Assembly (NCBI GenBank): GCA_031771865.1 | Contig: JASISA010000001.1 | Coordinates: 2,666,001-2,730,000, forward strand | Origin: Nothophaeocryptopus gaeumannii | Lineage: Eukaryota > Ascomycota > Dothideomycetes > Mycosphaerellales > Mycosphaerellaceae | DNA length: 64,000 nucleotides | Reading direction: 5' to 3' | Part shown: positions 19,692 through 30,443 of the stretch, in pieces | Layout: each line of letters starts with the position of its first letter | How positions within the stretch are numbered: the first letter of the stretch is position 1 | Made by a program: the position numbers and the translations under genes | The notes under the pieces: model-generated | Databases searched by the model: none | What the model saw: the letters and a program-made list of their open reading frames with translations, nothing else | Told to the model about the DNA's origin: nothing

Positions 19692-21350
19692 TCATCTCCC
19701 CACGTACTTCAACTCAAGCCATCGCGCCGGCAAATAAGTCAGCGCCGTAACAACAAAACAGAATTCATTCGCAATATCGCCTCCACTGCTCCCGATCAAC
19801 TTCCCAAGAGGACCGACATACCACGTCTCCACCATGCCCATCACCCATGCTACGACACCCAACGCGAATGCAGTGAAAGCCGCGATGCCAAGCGGGAGTC
19901 GGGAGGGGTCGTTCCATCCGTCTATATCGTAGTTCGAGAAGTCTCCTTTCCTGAAGAGATAGTGCTCGCTAAAGACCATGACGAAGTATGATGTGCACCA
20001 GTATCCCAGCAATGCCAGAAAGTTCTGGAGATATGTCAGAAGATGGTTCCGTCCCGCAAGTGCCAAAGCGACAATAACGCCAAAACACAGAATCGTCCAG
20101 ATGAATCGGGGGATCTTGCTGAGTGGTCTCGCAAATTGCTGACAGCTCAGAGCGGCCGAGTATGTGTTCATGATGTTCATGTTCACTCCTGACAGGACGA
20201 GCAAGACCAGGATGAATTTAGAAAAGCCTTCCGGATAGAGCATGTCGTTGATGAGGAAGCCGAGTCCCCGATTCTCGTAGGCGTCCTTCCAGTCTGCGCG
20301 GTTGTTCATGGCGGAGGAGACGACGCAGCCAGCTATCATTCCGATCGAAGTAGGGATGGAGATTCCGAAAGTTGTCATGAGGAAGACTTTTGTGCGAGAG
20401 ACGTCTACGCTGTAGTGGACGTAGTAGTCTGATGCAATGGTGGCCCACGAAGCTGAGGATCCGTAGACGATTGCGAGGAGCGAGAGGACTGTTCCACTCT
20501 TGTCCAGGCCTTTCAGAGAAGAGGGCGTGCTGTTGTCGGCGTAGCGACCTGTCTCGCCGAAGATAATGAGGAAGATTATCAGGTAGACCAGCCATGCGTA
20601 TTTCTCGTAGATCAGGATAGCTCGCAGTCCGAAGAAGCTGATGACGAGAGAGCAGACCGCGATGATGATGATTCCGACCACAATGGAGACGCCGCCGTTC
20701 GAGACGGCTTGAAGAGCAAGGCCACCCGTTATGCAGCCAACAGCGCTCCAGCCAAGTTGCTGGATCGTGTTCAGTGCAGCAACGATCTTATTCGGGAACC
20801 ATCCGAAACTATACCTCCCAATCGATATTTGTCGGAGTCCGGTAGCAGGACCCATTGTCGCGCAGAAACCAGAGACAGCTCCTCCCAGAATGGAAGCGAA
20901 GAGGCAGATCAGTATGGACTCCTTCAGTGAGAGACCAAATTCCCAGCCTAGAAAGCCAGTTGCGAAACAGGAAATGTTCATGGTCCCGGAAGCCCAGATT
21001 GCAGCCATGTTCAACTGTGCATGCCATGGCTGCGGCTTCCTCTCCTCAGGCAGCTTTCGATCAATCGCCTCAGATTCAACTCCAAGTTTCCTGTCCATCC
21101 TTGCTTCGAGATTTCGGAGTTTGGAGAGCAGCCCATTGTCCTGCTTGACAGTAACGCTGTTGTAGCTAGCTCGACGCGCCTCATTGACATTCTGGAACTC
21201 ATGATTGCTGGAAGATGCGTCCCTCGACTCGATCCCGACGTTCGTGGCCTCAAGTTTCTCCTGCGTCGTCAATGGTCGGAGAGGTCGTTCAGGCGCCTCA
21301 GTGATGACTTCCTCTGGCTGGCCATGTTGCTTCTCCACGTCCCAGACCAT
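19692..21350 (-). CDS. NCS1 purine/cytosine permease
   Basis: Plasma-membrane symporter of the NCS1 family (Fcy2/Fcy21-like) that takes up purines and cytosine with protons. The 552-residue product has a 100-residue hydrophilic N-terminus and about 12 hydrophobic segments. Family features include WHAQLNMAAIWASGTMNI at the first helix, GPATGLRQISIGRYSFGW, and NIMNTYSAALSCQQ in the middle. The C-terminus LPARWLELKY is also typical. The start is the ATG at 21350; the frame stays open to 21476, but that end is a splice-donor-like GTGAGT with no upstream in-frame ATG, so a 5' UTR intron (about 21397-21476) is inferred. Substrate preference cannot be read from the sequence. Confidence 0.88.
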   Translation of the reverse strand: MVWDVEKQHGQPEEVITEAPERPLRPLTTQEKLEATNVGIESRDASSSNHEFQNVNEARRASYNSVTVKQDNGLLSKLRNLEARMDRKLGVESEAIDRKLPEERKPQPWHAQLNMAAIWASGTMNISCFATGFLGWEFGLSLKESILICLFASILGGAVSGFCATMGPATGLRQISIGRYSFGWFPNKIVAALNTIQQLGWSAVGCITGGLALQAVSNGGVSIVVGIIIIAVCSLVISFFGLRAILIYEKYAWLVYLIIFLIIFGETGRYADNSTPSSLKGLDKSGTVLSLLAIVYGSSASWATIASDYYVHYSVDVSRTKVFLMTTFGISIPTSIGMIAGCVVSSAMNNRADWKDAYENRGLGFLINDMLYPEGFSKFILVLLVLSGVNMNIMNTYSAALSCQQFARPLSKIPRFIWTILCFGVIVALALAGRNHLLTYLQNFLALLGYWCTSYFVMVFSEHYLFRKGDFSNYDIDGWNDPSRLPLGIAAFTAFALGVVAWVMGMVETWYVGPLGKLIGSSGGDIANEFCFVVTALTYLPARWLELKYVGR

Positions 21351-21937
21351 GCTGTCCAGCTCTCGCGAGGTACGCGTTCCGGTCCTGGGGCAGAGACTAG
21401 AGAGTCGACGCCGCTGAAGAAAGCTGTCGCGTGCCACCGTCGCGTCGTACTGCGGAGGAGAAGGTCTTGTACTCACCCAAAACTTCGGTGTCCGCCGACC
21501 GCGCTCTGGATGGGCTCGGTATCACGCAACTAGGCAGGTCAATCAATTGCTTATCATGCACTTGGCTTGGTCATGTCCAATTGCATCGCGATGATCATGG
21601 CTAGGCTTTTGTTAGCGTAGTGGTCATCGGAAGGTCGGCAGCGAAGGATTCTGGGAATCGTTCGAGAACATGGCGGTTGGATGTCTTTGTTGGCACGGTC
21701 GTGTTGCCACATGATAACCACGTGATGAGACAGATAACGGTTTTACGGGGAGAGTATACGGTACATCAGGGTCTTTTGTATGGAGACGGTGGTTGCAACC
21801 GATGTCGCGACAAGGAAGATTCTCCACGACAGGAAGTGGAAGTGGAAGTGCACGCAAAACACTGTGCCAACAATATTTCAAGGCTTCCTCCAATCGATTT
21901 TCATTGCTCGTCGGTCTCGGCTCCGATCAAAGACCCC
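21351..21937. other. Permease 5' region with probable UTR intron and upstream ATGs
   Basis: On the minus strand, donor GTGAGT starts at 21476 and an acceptor CTCTCTAG ends at 21397, giving an 80-bp leader intron. Further upstream, three nested ATGs share one short frame that ends in TGA, so the permease mRNA may carry upstream ORFs. No other gene was seen. Confidence 0.4.
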
Positions 21938-24021
21938 ATGGACGCCCCCGTCAACCTCATCGGTAACCGAAACAGCAAAGGTCAAACAACAACGCCACGC
22001 AGCACTCGAACAACAAAAACAACAGCAACAAGCCAAGATCCGTCAGATCCAACGACTCCATCAACAACAAGGTAGAAGGTTGAAGCCTCAGCAGCAGATG
22101 GAATATCAGAATGCTGTTGAGAGCGTTGAGAGACTGAATCAGCAGCAGCAGGCGAATGCGATGGTGCGGGAGCTACACAGGCGACGGGAGTGCCAGATGT
22201 TGGAGGCCTGACGGGTGGATTGCCCGGCGGTGGTCCGCTTGGTAGTGCGACTTCATCTGCTTCGAGAGCGACAACGAGATCACGTTGCTATCTATCGGCT
22301 GTGGTTGTCACAAAGTATGCCGGGACTGCATCAAGGCCTCAACGCGCCTCGCGATCAAAGAAGGGCAGCACTATCCCATGACGTGCGGCGCAAGTGGATG
22401 CCTGTACATCTCGGATGGCCTTCTCAGCGCGGCTGTTTCGACCAACAGCCAGGAGGACCGCGCTCTCCTAACTTCGTTCCACCAGAAAGCGACGGAGTAT
22501 AGCCTCGAGGCGTAGGGTCAAGCCACTTTCCTCAACACCGACGAGGTCGCCCCCGATGGAAACGCCCTGTGCTGCCCAGATTGCTCGGCAAGAACTTGCT
22601 CCTCCTGGAAGGCTTTCATCGACGGGCCTTTCCACGTCTGCCAAAACGACAACTCCGACCTTAACATACAGAAATACATCGCCGGCCTCCCAGATGACCA
22701 GCGATGGCTCTTCCAGATGTGTCCATCTTGTCGCGCGATGGTTGAGAAGCGTGCGGCGTGCAACCACATGACGTGCCGTTGCGGACAGCAATTCTGCCTC
22801 TGCTGTGGACACCCATGGGATGGCCTCGTGTCATGCATCAAGGGATGTCCGCAACACGGTCGACCTGTATAAGAACGACGAGGGCTTCAACCAAGTCGGC
22901 TACAACCCGCAGACAGGCCTCAACCGAGATGGTCTGCGATGGGACCCCAACCACCAGCACGAGAACGTTCATGGTGCCTTCGTACAGCTTGCCGTGCCTC
23001 CTATCGTGTATGATGACGAGGGCTTCGATGAGAATGGATTTGACGGAGAGGGTTTCGATCGCAATGATCGCGACTACAGTGGGCGTGATCGGGAGGGCCG
23101 CAACGTGGATGGTTTCGATACCAGAGGCTACGACCGCGATGGCTTCGACTCCTTTGGCACTGATGCCGAGGGTATGACCGCAACGGCTTCGACCCCTGTG
23201 GCTATGATCGCGATGGATACGATGAGCATGGAGTCGACGACGAAGGCTGGGACCAGGAGGGCTTCGACGCAGAGGGATTCAACTGGTACGGTTTCAACAG
23301 AGCCGGATACAACCGAGACGGCTGTGATGGCGATGGCTTCGATCGCGACGGAAAAGGCGCTCGAGGTTTCTCAAACGACTACTACGACACAGAAGGCCAC
23401 GATCCGGTTGGGTTTGACGCACACGACTACTCACGCGCCGGGTACGACTCCGAGGGATTTGACAGCTACGGCTTTGACATGGAAGGCCGCAGCGCCGATG
23501 GTTTTGATGGATATGGCTTCGATCGAGATGGGTACACCAGAGATGAATACGACAAGCACGGGTACGATCGAGAAGGCTGGCACTACTACAAGATGTATAA
23601 CCGTCGTCACCAAAGCCGACTCGGCGAGGTCGAGCCCGGCTACCATATGGCACCCGACGGCAAAATTCGTCGCCTCACGCGTGACGGACCAAGCGAAGAG
23701 CAAATGCACTGCGCCCACCTTCACCTATCCCCAGACCAACACGACTTCTGCTGGTTGAGAGATCATGACCATGAGCGCCACTGGATGCCTGATGCTATGG
23801 ACCGTGTATGCCAGGACTGCGGCATTGCACTGTGTCCCGATTGCAAGCGGGTGCCCGTCGAGGAGCAGCAGGAAGCCTTCCGGCAGACTTATCAGTTTCC
23901 TGGAAACGAGTCTTACGGTGTCGCCGAGATGTTCCAAGAGCGGATCTCGCTGCAGTTCGGCAGCTATTTGGAAGCCGCGAGGAGAGGAATTCGTCGTGAG
24001 GCGGAGTGTAGTGATGGGTAG
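21938..24021 (+). pseudogene. Broken RING/IBR (RBR-like) ubiquitin ligase with GFD repeats
   Basis: Consecutive pieces of one protein lie in different frames. A Gln-rich coil (about 21980-22185) is followed by a RING-like block CDFICFESDNE...CGCHKVCRDC (22246-22330) and an IBR-like block with CCPDCSARTC. Next comes a RING2-like block MCPSCRAMVEKRAACNHMTC with CCGHPWDG, then a GFD/GYD pentapeptide repeat and a C-terminal CxxC pair (VCQDCGIALCPDC). RBR ligases pass ubiquitin through a RING2 cysteine. Lesions: a frame change between 22185 and 22246, an in-frame TAG at 22513-22515, a +1-type shift near 22870, and a 1-base loss near 23173. No intron with correct phase explains the first three. The 5' end is unclear; ATG 21938 and ATG 21780 lie in different frames. 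Sequencing indels are an alternative, though the neighbouring genes are intact. Confidence 0.68.
23012..23580 (+). repeat. GFDxx/GYDxx pentapeptide-coding repeat
   Basis: About 38 units of five codons, x-x-G-[F/Y]-[D/N], for example DGFDRDGYTRDEYDKHGYDR. The phase changes once near 23173, where the repeat continues in the next frame. It lies within the broken RBR-like gene. Confidence 0.85.
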
Positions 24022-24342
24022 GGACTATCGCAGGAGTGATCCGAGCAGATTGAGAATTGGATCGCGGCTGGATTTTTGGGTATCGAGGGAGTGATGCTAC
24101 GCATTCGATCAAGAAGACGTATTTAGTACACTCTTGTCACGAAGTGGACCAGAAATCACACACGTCTTCCAGCTCGTCCCTTGTTTGATTCGCGACCAGC
24201 TATCGACCTCTGTTTCGTACGCCTCTTCTGTGGGTAACGGCTCCGCGTTGCTGTCTACTTGGCCATGACCGCGTTGCAATTTGAAATCCCCGAGCGTGGC
24301 TGCGCTATGCTCTTTCTGAACCGGATATCCATCCCTTCGCCG
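24022..24342. other. Convergent 3' ends, no gene
   Basis: Between the broken RBR-like gene and the stop of APM1; it presumably holds both 3' UTRs. Confidence 0.5.
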
Positions 24343-25796
24343 CTATTGCACAACATCTGGTAACCGCACGGCGATGTCTCCACTTTGCGTGATATACCGC
24401 ACCCATGGCAACGAGGGGTATTGTAGCTATTACGCATCATTAGCATGCGCGGAGAATCTCTCTTGGTCTTGCAAGAACATACCTTTGGCTCAATGATCTT
24501 CAAATACCTCACCTGAATCCCACTCGTCGTAAAGTAAGGAATCTCGAACTTCACGTTGATCGGTCTCTTCCCCTTGCCTGTCCCGCCAACACCACCCATG
24601 CTCCCACCGAAGCCACCCATCATGCCACCACCCCTCTCCTCGTCACCCTTGACGGAAGGTAGTCCGAGCTCAGCGCGCATCAGGAACTCTTTGTTACCAC
24701 CAAACTGCTTGATCTTCCAGACGATGGAGGATGTTTCGGGCGCATAATGAACGGACCCGATGTTTGTTCTAAAACGAGGAGTGTCGGCGTCGTCTGGGAC
24801 GGGGATGGAGATTTCGACGTTGTTGGCTGTTGATCGGCGTTTGAACTGCGATTTGGCCTGGTGAAAACGTCTCAGCAAGTTTCCAAGTCGATAGAGTGAT
24901 TGACTGACCTTGAGCATATACTCTATCCGACTCCCTGAATGACTTTCAACAATGCACTCCACCCAGATCAACGGCTTGACCTGCGTATTCAATCGATAAG
25001 ACATAAGCTCAAACTCCCCGTCCGGTGGGATAAATGAGATCGTTCGGTCGTTCTCGAATCGTGATAATCGCACGCATTGATGGAATTTGACGTCTTCCAT
25101 TTCCACTGCCTTCCCTCTCGTTGCGCGCCCTGTCGTTTCGAACATGACTTTGTCGTTCAACCCTAGCCTCAATTCCGGCATTCCACTCAGATAGCACTTC
25201 ATCTTGACCGCGCCCAGAATCTCACTTCGTAGGACATTGCCTGTACTGCTGACAAGGAGATTCAGACTCTCCACAACGTCGAGGAAAACCTCGTTCTTGC
25301 GGTATCGGATACCTTCACTTCTCCAAGACACCGCGTTTGTGACTGCGATTGGCGGTCTCGCTTGTATTTCCAACTTGTGCGATTCTTGTGTGATGTATTC
25401 TTGCAAGATCTTCGTTTCCGTTGTCTGTGGATACCCGAAGTCCATCATCTCGTCCAGCAGTTCGTAAATGACCACAAAGTTGTCCCGAATCGACTCCTCT
25501 TCCAGCTCTTTGAAGTACTCTGTGAAGACCTCTACTATCCTATGCAGGAACAACAGTATTTCCGCCGCATTGCTGTTCTTCTTCGTCACGGCCAGGAGAT
25601 AGAGGTTGTTATGCCTGATATAAAGGTAATTTATGCCTTCGTCGCTGAAACAAGGCGGTACGGAGGATGACTCGTCTTCGGCTTCGGAGAGGAGGATGGG
25701 AAACTTTTCGACGGCGGACATAGGTATGTCACCGCGGTAGTTTCGCGCCAGGAGGGTCTTGCCCTTAAGGTCGAGGAAGAAGACTGCAGACGCCAT
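24343..25796 (-). CDS. APM1: AP-1 clathrin adaptor mu subunit
   Basis: Medium subunit of the AP-1 adaptor, which selects cargo with YxxPhi signals at the trans-Golgi and endosomes for clathrin coats. Three exons on the minus strand: 25796-24909, 24857-24483 and 24426-24343, giving 448 residues, the usual length. The N-terminal longin-like domain starts MASAVFFLDLKGKTLLARNY; the C-terminal mu-homology domain has IEYMLK|AKSQFKRRSTANN across the first intron and FEIPYFTTSGIQVRYLKIIE. The last exon restores the expected SLPWVRYITQSGD ending. The first intron is 51 bp, in frame and without a stop, so a read-through looks like a normal ORF; the conserved YM(I/L)KAKSQF junction shows it is removed. 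A Gly/Met-rich insert near residues 385-400 is not usual in AP-1 mu. Confidence 0.95.
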
Positions 25797-26108
25797 TGTC
25801 GGTGGTGATTATTCGAGGTGGGCTCAAGGCCCGGGATATGGTATCTTGGCGCCAGTCGCAGAGGTGGAATTTTGTCGGATCGTATGAAGAGGTCGCTGTG
25901 GGAATGGTCGTCTTGCACATGCAATTCGCGGGTTGTTGTGCTGCCTGTGCGTGGAGTTTAGAGGTGAGGTGTCGTTCCCATTAACACCAGGCGCGGAGAA
26001 GCAGCGGAGGATTAGGGCCCGTGCGCAATTCGCGAGAGGAGGAGCAGCTTTCGCTGGACAACATCTCCAAATGGACCTTTACTACTGACAATCAGAACAT
26101 ATACCGCT
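25797..26108. promoter_or_regulatory. Bidirectional promoter gap, APM1 / bL27m
   Basis: 312 bp between two divergent start codons. No clear TATA element; it must carry both promoters. Confidence 0.5.
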
Positions 26109-26997
26109 ATGGCCCTTCGAACACAGCCGCGAATGTCACATGCGCCGTCATTAGGAGCACTGGCGGCGCTCGAATCGGCGCTCGCCAGCTTCCGCATCTC
26201 ACAACCCACGACTTCGACGTCCTCCACCAGCATTGCACGACGAAATGCATCGCATCAGGCCCAGGGACGAGCCAACAAAGCGAAGCAGGGCCCTGGGAAG
26301 CGCCTGGGAGCAAAGAAGACAGGAGGTGAATATGTCATACCGGGAAACATTCTGTACAGGCAGAGAGGGACACAATGGTTTCCGGGGGATAACTGTTACA
26401 TGGTATGCATAACACGTCAGGCATTGGACTGGAAGACGAAATACTAAGGATTCTCAGGGCCGCGACCACACAATTCATGCCGGAGCACCAGGCTACGTAA
26501 CATACTACCGCGATCCATTAAAACACAAAGAACGAAAGTATATCGGCATCGTCTTCGAACGCACACAAACACTCCCACAACCGCCGAACGAGCCGCGACG
26601 CAGAAAGCTCGGTATGCTCGCTTATCAAAAGTCGGAAATAACAACAGAAGCCCTGGACGGCGATCTCACTTTCGCCGGCGACGTTGAAGACTCAGAATCC
26701 GCATCCCGCCCTGCAACAGCCATTCGAGACGCACCTGATGGATCTAGAGATAAGATTCTTGTAAGAGGACCGAAGGGCGACAAGCATGAAGTAAAGCTGC
26801 ATTATAGACCTGGAGGCATGTGGAGACAGGCGAATTGGGAGATTGGCAGAGCAGCGGAGAGGAGTAAGGCTGCAATGGCGGTCAAACCGTTTAAGCCTGG
26901 TGATCGATTTGCGGCTTGGAGGGCGAGGAGTGTGAAGCGAGTCAAAACGGCCGAGCGGAGGGCGATGGGGAGAGGTGGGAAGGGCAAGAAGAAATAG
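26109..26997 (+). CDS. MRP7: Mitochondrial ribosomal protein bL27m
   Basis: Large-subunit protein of the mitochondrial ribosome, next to the peptidyl-transferase centre. Exons 26109-26402 and 26458-26997 encode 277 residues. The 55-bp intron has donor GTATGC, branch TACTAAG and acceptor CTCAG. Residues 1-48 are Ser/Thr/Arg-rich with few acids, fitting a mitochondrial presequence. The bL27 core follows: GPGKRLGAKKTGGEYVIPGN, RQRGTQWFPG and, across the intron, NCYM|GRDHTIHA. The C-terminal extension of about 130 residues, ending in a basic Arg/Lys tail, is the fungal type. Divergent from APM1. Confidence 0.93.
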
Positions 26998-27357
26998 AGC
27001 ATGCAGAGTTGACACGATGGACATGTCAGTGTCAGTACAACTGGCTACGTACAAGTGCTGTACAGATCCATGGAATGTATACCATATATCGTCAAATGAA
27101 CACGACGTGCAAGGTGTCTTTCAATTTTCTCTCGGATTTGGTCAATGTGAGCGCGTCTTCACGAAACTATCGCGGACAGGGAATCGGCCTATACAAGGAT
27201 ACATCCCTTCGCCTTCTTGGCAACAACATACCATGTCCACATCCCAGCAACACCAAGGCCAAGAACCTCTGAATCCGGGAACACGCCATCACACTGACCT
27301 CACTCTCTTCGACATTACCTTCAGCATCACCAACATCACATCAATGAAAGATCGACC
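26998..27357. other. Intergenic, nothing recognised
   Basis: 3' flank of bL27m and probable promoter of the small secreted protein gene. Confidence 0.45.
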
Positions 27358-27740
27358 ATGAAGGCAGCAATTTTCCTAACCGCGTTCCTGGCTCCTTTGG
27401 CCTGGGCGAACATGGCCATCCCGCTCTTCTCCGAGTCCGGCCAAATCAGCACTTCCAACACCGCAGGAAGCTGCGGCAATGATGGCGTTGAAAGTGTTTG
27501 TGCGGAGGATATGTCTACTGTGGTATGTATTATTTCGCCTACTGGGCTGAATTTCTCGAAGCAGATTCTGAATGAGAAGGTTTTGGATGGCGTGTTAAAG
27601 GCCAAAGTGATGCTGATGTTTGTGAACAGTATCACTGCAAATCGAGGGTTTTTGATCAGGCCTGTGAAGGAGGGAAGGGATGTTGCTCGTTTGACGGGAA
27701 GGGTGCGGGATGTATTGGTCGGCCTGGGTTGAAGGACTAA
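27358..27740 (+). CDS. Small cysteine-rich secreted protein (effector-like)
   Basis: Unrecognised 91-residue protein. Residues 1-17 form a clear signal peptide (MKAAIFLTAFLAPLAWA, cleavage before Asn18). Exons 27358-27522 and 27630-27740; the 107-bp intron has donor GTATGT, branch-like TGCTGATG and acceptor AACAG. Splicing joins STV to YHCKSRVFDQACEGGKGCCS and gives seven cysteines (39, 48, 58, 67, 73, 74, 83) in the mature part. The unspliced frame is longer (124 codons) but has only three cysteines, so the spliced form is preferred. Size, secretion signal and cysteine content fit fungal apoplastic effectors or antimicrobial peptides; function is unknown. The odd cysteine number leaves one unpaired or points to a dimer. 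Confidence 0.6.
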
Positions 27741-28005
27741 AAGGCTCTTGAGAAAGAGGACTTGGCACTTGGTGTGGAACATTTTTTTTTGGTATTTCGT
27801 GTGACACTGGAAACACTTTGTGGAAAGTGTCGACCAGAGTCATTGATGTTGGTGCCTGGATATGAGATGCTGATGCTGCATAATCCAAACCCGCCGGCCC
27901 AAGTTTCAAATCGAATACAAATCAGTAGGTGAAGTTCGATACCTGCCGTCTGAACGGCGTTCACTCTTTTCCACTCGCGGGGTCGGATTGCGACCCTCCT
28001 TGGCC

Positions 28006-28557
28006 TTATTTCGACAGTACCTCATTTGACGGTACAGCCTCGTAAACTCGCTGCAGCCAAATCTCCATATCTCTCTCTTCAGTCCGGTATTCGAACTCTA
28101 AACCCTGCTCTTTGTGAATGTTAAGCCAGTGCGATTTGACCTTATCTTTGCGATAGTACGCGTGGTATTTGTCCATAGCATCACAGTGTATGCAGAAAAA
28201 TGCTTGAGATGGCATCCCGTGAGCAGCCTTCAAGTGTCGAGAAAGATCGACGCGTCGAGAGTAGCTTCTCGGATTGGACTGCCCACATCCCGCCACAGGA
28301 CAAGAGAAATTCTCTAGACGATAATTGGTGGTTGAGAGACGTTTTGAGCGACGGGTGTGATAAGGTGGGATAGCTGTTTCGCGTTGTGGTCGTATTGACG
28401 ATGAAGCGGCGGCCTTCAAACTATCAACAGAAGAGGGCGTGGTAAGCTCTGATGAAGTGCTATACGACAGGTCATTTTGGATCCGACGATCCTGCGAGAG
28501 CTCGTACTCAGTCCTATTCTCCGGATTGGGCGGTTGCCACCAGTTTTGGCCATCCAT
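28006..28557 (-). CDS. C2H2 zinc-finger protein or displaced tail of the neighbour
   Basis: 183 residues from ATG 28557 (MDGQNWWQPP). Two zinc-finger-like units are visible: FSCPVAGCGQSNPRSYSRRV followed by DLSRHLKAAH (C-x4-C-x15-H-x4-H), then FFCIHCDAMDKYHAYYRKDK with a closing SHWLNIHK. The frame overlaps the last 44 bases of the larger zinc-finger gene upstream but in another frame. Overlapping same-strand genes are rare in fungi, so this may be the original C-terminus of that gene, displaced by a 1-base shift near 28550. A separate gene remains possible. DNA binding is inferred only from the C2H2 pattern. Confidence 0.5.
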   Translation of the reverse strand: MDGQNWWQPPNPENRTEYELSQDRRIQNDLSYSTSSELTTPSSVDSLKAAASSSIRPQRETAIPPYHTRRSKRLSTTNYRLENFSCPVAGCGQSNPRSYSRRVDLSRHLKAAHGMPSQAFFCIHCDAMDKYHAYYRKDKVKSHWLNIHKEQGLEFEYRTEERDMEIWLQRVYEAVPSNEVLSK

Positions 28558-30443
28558 TTGAATCGTCCCAACTGTCGTCGTTGAACACTTGATTAAAAGC
28601 ACCAAAGTCGAGATCGGGAAATGGCATGTTAGGATCGTAGTCCAAATCTGCGAGCGATCCAGCTGCGGCACCACTGCTCGATGTATTTGGAAACAAGTCT
28701 AAGCTGGAGTATTGGCGGGATTGTTGATGGACTTTCCAATAGCGCCATTTCAATGCTCTCAACAGCACCAGAACAGTAGTCATGGTCGAAGTGAGTCTGT
28801 AGAAGCTGCGATCTCCAGCAAACGATTCCGAAGGTGCATCAGAGCCCGCGGCTGCAGCTGATCCCGGATGATCGTCGTCTGGAAAGCTCAAGGGCAAAGC
28901 GAAAAGCGCAGTCTGCTCCAGGTGTGATGCAAGGTGTTTCATGAACTTCGTGGCTGGAACCTCGATCGCTGAATTCTTTGGTAACTTGTCATCCTGCGTT
29001 CGAAGCTTGGATTCCCAGTCGCAAAGCAAACAGGCACTAGCAGGTATTGTCTCAAGCGGGCGAGATGATGTCTGGAGAATCAGCTGACACTGATCCTCCC
29101 GCAGGGACTGCTTGTGATGGCTTTCCATATGTTCTTCGAAGTTTTGAGCTGATGGAAAAGTCCGCTGGCCTAGACGACAGATTGGACAAATCCACAGCCT
29201 TCGGTGTGTTTCAGTTTCGTGATCCCACCAAAGGCGACGGTCATCGAACATTTCCATGTCACACTGTTCGAAAGTGCAGACGAACGGTCTGAGATCTTGA
29301 AAGAGGTGTTTCCTGCGAAAAATGAGCACATAGTCACCATATCTTATCAGAACGGGAGCAATGCCATACCGCCACCCACGCTGTCCGTTGAACCGTTGCA
29401 ACGTGCAACAAAAAGGGCAGGTGAAGTCAACACCTGGGTCTGCATAGTCTTTTAGCTGAGGCACTTGGAGTCTCTGATGGTCATTGTCCGGAATGACTGT
29501 GGTAGCTAAAGTAATCTGGCTCGCCACGTCATCGAAGCCATCATCAACAGGCTCGAACTCCCCAGGGCGCAAAGATGATGCTACGGTCAACATGTCTGAT
29601 GGGTGGGCCTGAGTGTGTCCTACATGGCTTCCCACTGGCTTGTGCAGATCATTTGCTATGTCCTCTGCAGCAGTAACTGTGCCGTTATCGATTGCTCGAG
29701 TCTGTGTGATGCGAGATATACGATCGCGGTGATCTCTGCAATATATGAAGAACTTCCTGCGCAACGTTATGGCTTTTCCCAATCTTGACAAAAGCCATTG
29801 TGGCGCTCCCGACTCCCGAAATTTGTGTTGAACGTGAGATACATCCCAGAAGTCAGGCAGTCTAACATCTTTGCTAGACTCTGCCTTCGCATAGCGGTCT
29901 GTAGTAGTAGACTTGAAGATTAGACGAGACATCTTGAATAACCTTGTGACAGCGTCGTTTATCGAAGCGAGCGTGTACGTAGTTAGGGCCTCCGGCGATG
30001 GCTGCATAGAGCCAAGAATTTCAGCAAGCTCGTCGTCATCGTCTCCAGTCGAAACCTCGTGCGGTGTTGAACGAGAAGGCTCATCTCGATCAAGAACTGG
30101 AAAGCTGATCAGTAGTTGGGAGACACATAAGGCCACTATCCGGCATACTTAGGCTCAAAGACTCGTCCAGGTCCTGTAAAATCTCGTTGATACGCTTCCG
30201 AATTGTCGGTGCGTGGCGAAGTCTGAAGCATAGGGATCGAGTGTCGTTAGGTGGATGTCGTGCCCCGAGATTGCCGATCCATAGATCAAACCGCGTTTGC
30301 GCATCATCGAGGTTTGATAATGTATTCAGACTGACACTGGTATTGCAGGACTGAGGCTGAGCAGCTACGCAGCGGCGAGCTATGTAACATTTGTTCGACA
30401 GGTTGTCAACCACCGTATTCAGTGGTGGAGCGGTCATTCTCAT
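28514..30443 (-). CDS. C2H2-like zinc-finger protein, member of divergent pair 1
   Basis: 606 residues from three exons: 30443-30149, 30096-29370 and 29312-28514. Introns are 52 and 57 bp; the second is in frame and stop-free, but the paralogue at 35.7-39.2 kb has an intron at the same place and phase (WR|R/K), which supports it. Layout: an N-terminal helical region with FDLWIGNLGARH, the DRYAKA motif and a basic helix, then several C2H2-like units (FTCPFCCTLQRF, FVCTFEQCDMEMF, WICPICR...EEHMESHH). It ends with the motif LASHLEQTALFALPLSF seen in many fungal C2H2/ankyrin/NACHT-associated proteins. It starts 284 bp from the divergent DUF7580-like gene. The start could also be ATG 30437. The function is unknown; partners of this type are often linked with fungal self/non-self genes, which is inference. 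Confidence 0.72.

Noticed and set aside
22190..22245. An intron explaining the frame change before the RING-like block
   Set aside because: The acceptor-like GGTAG before TGCGAC is present, but the only suitable GT donor gives the wrong phase, so a frame lesion is preferred.
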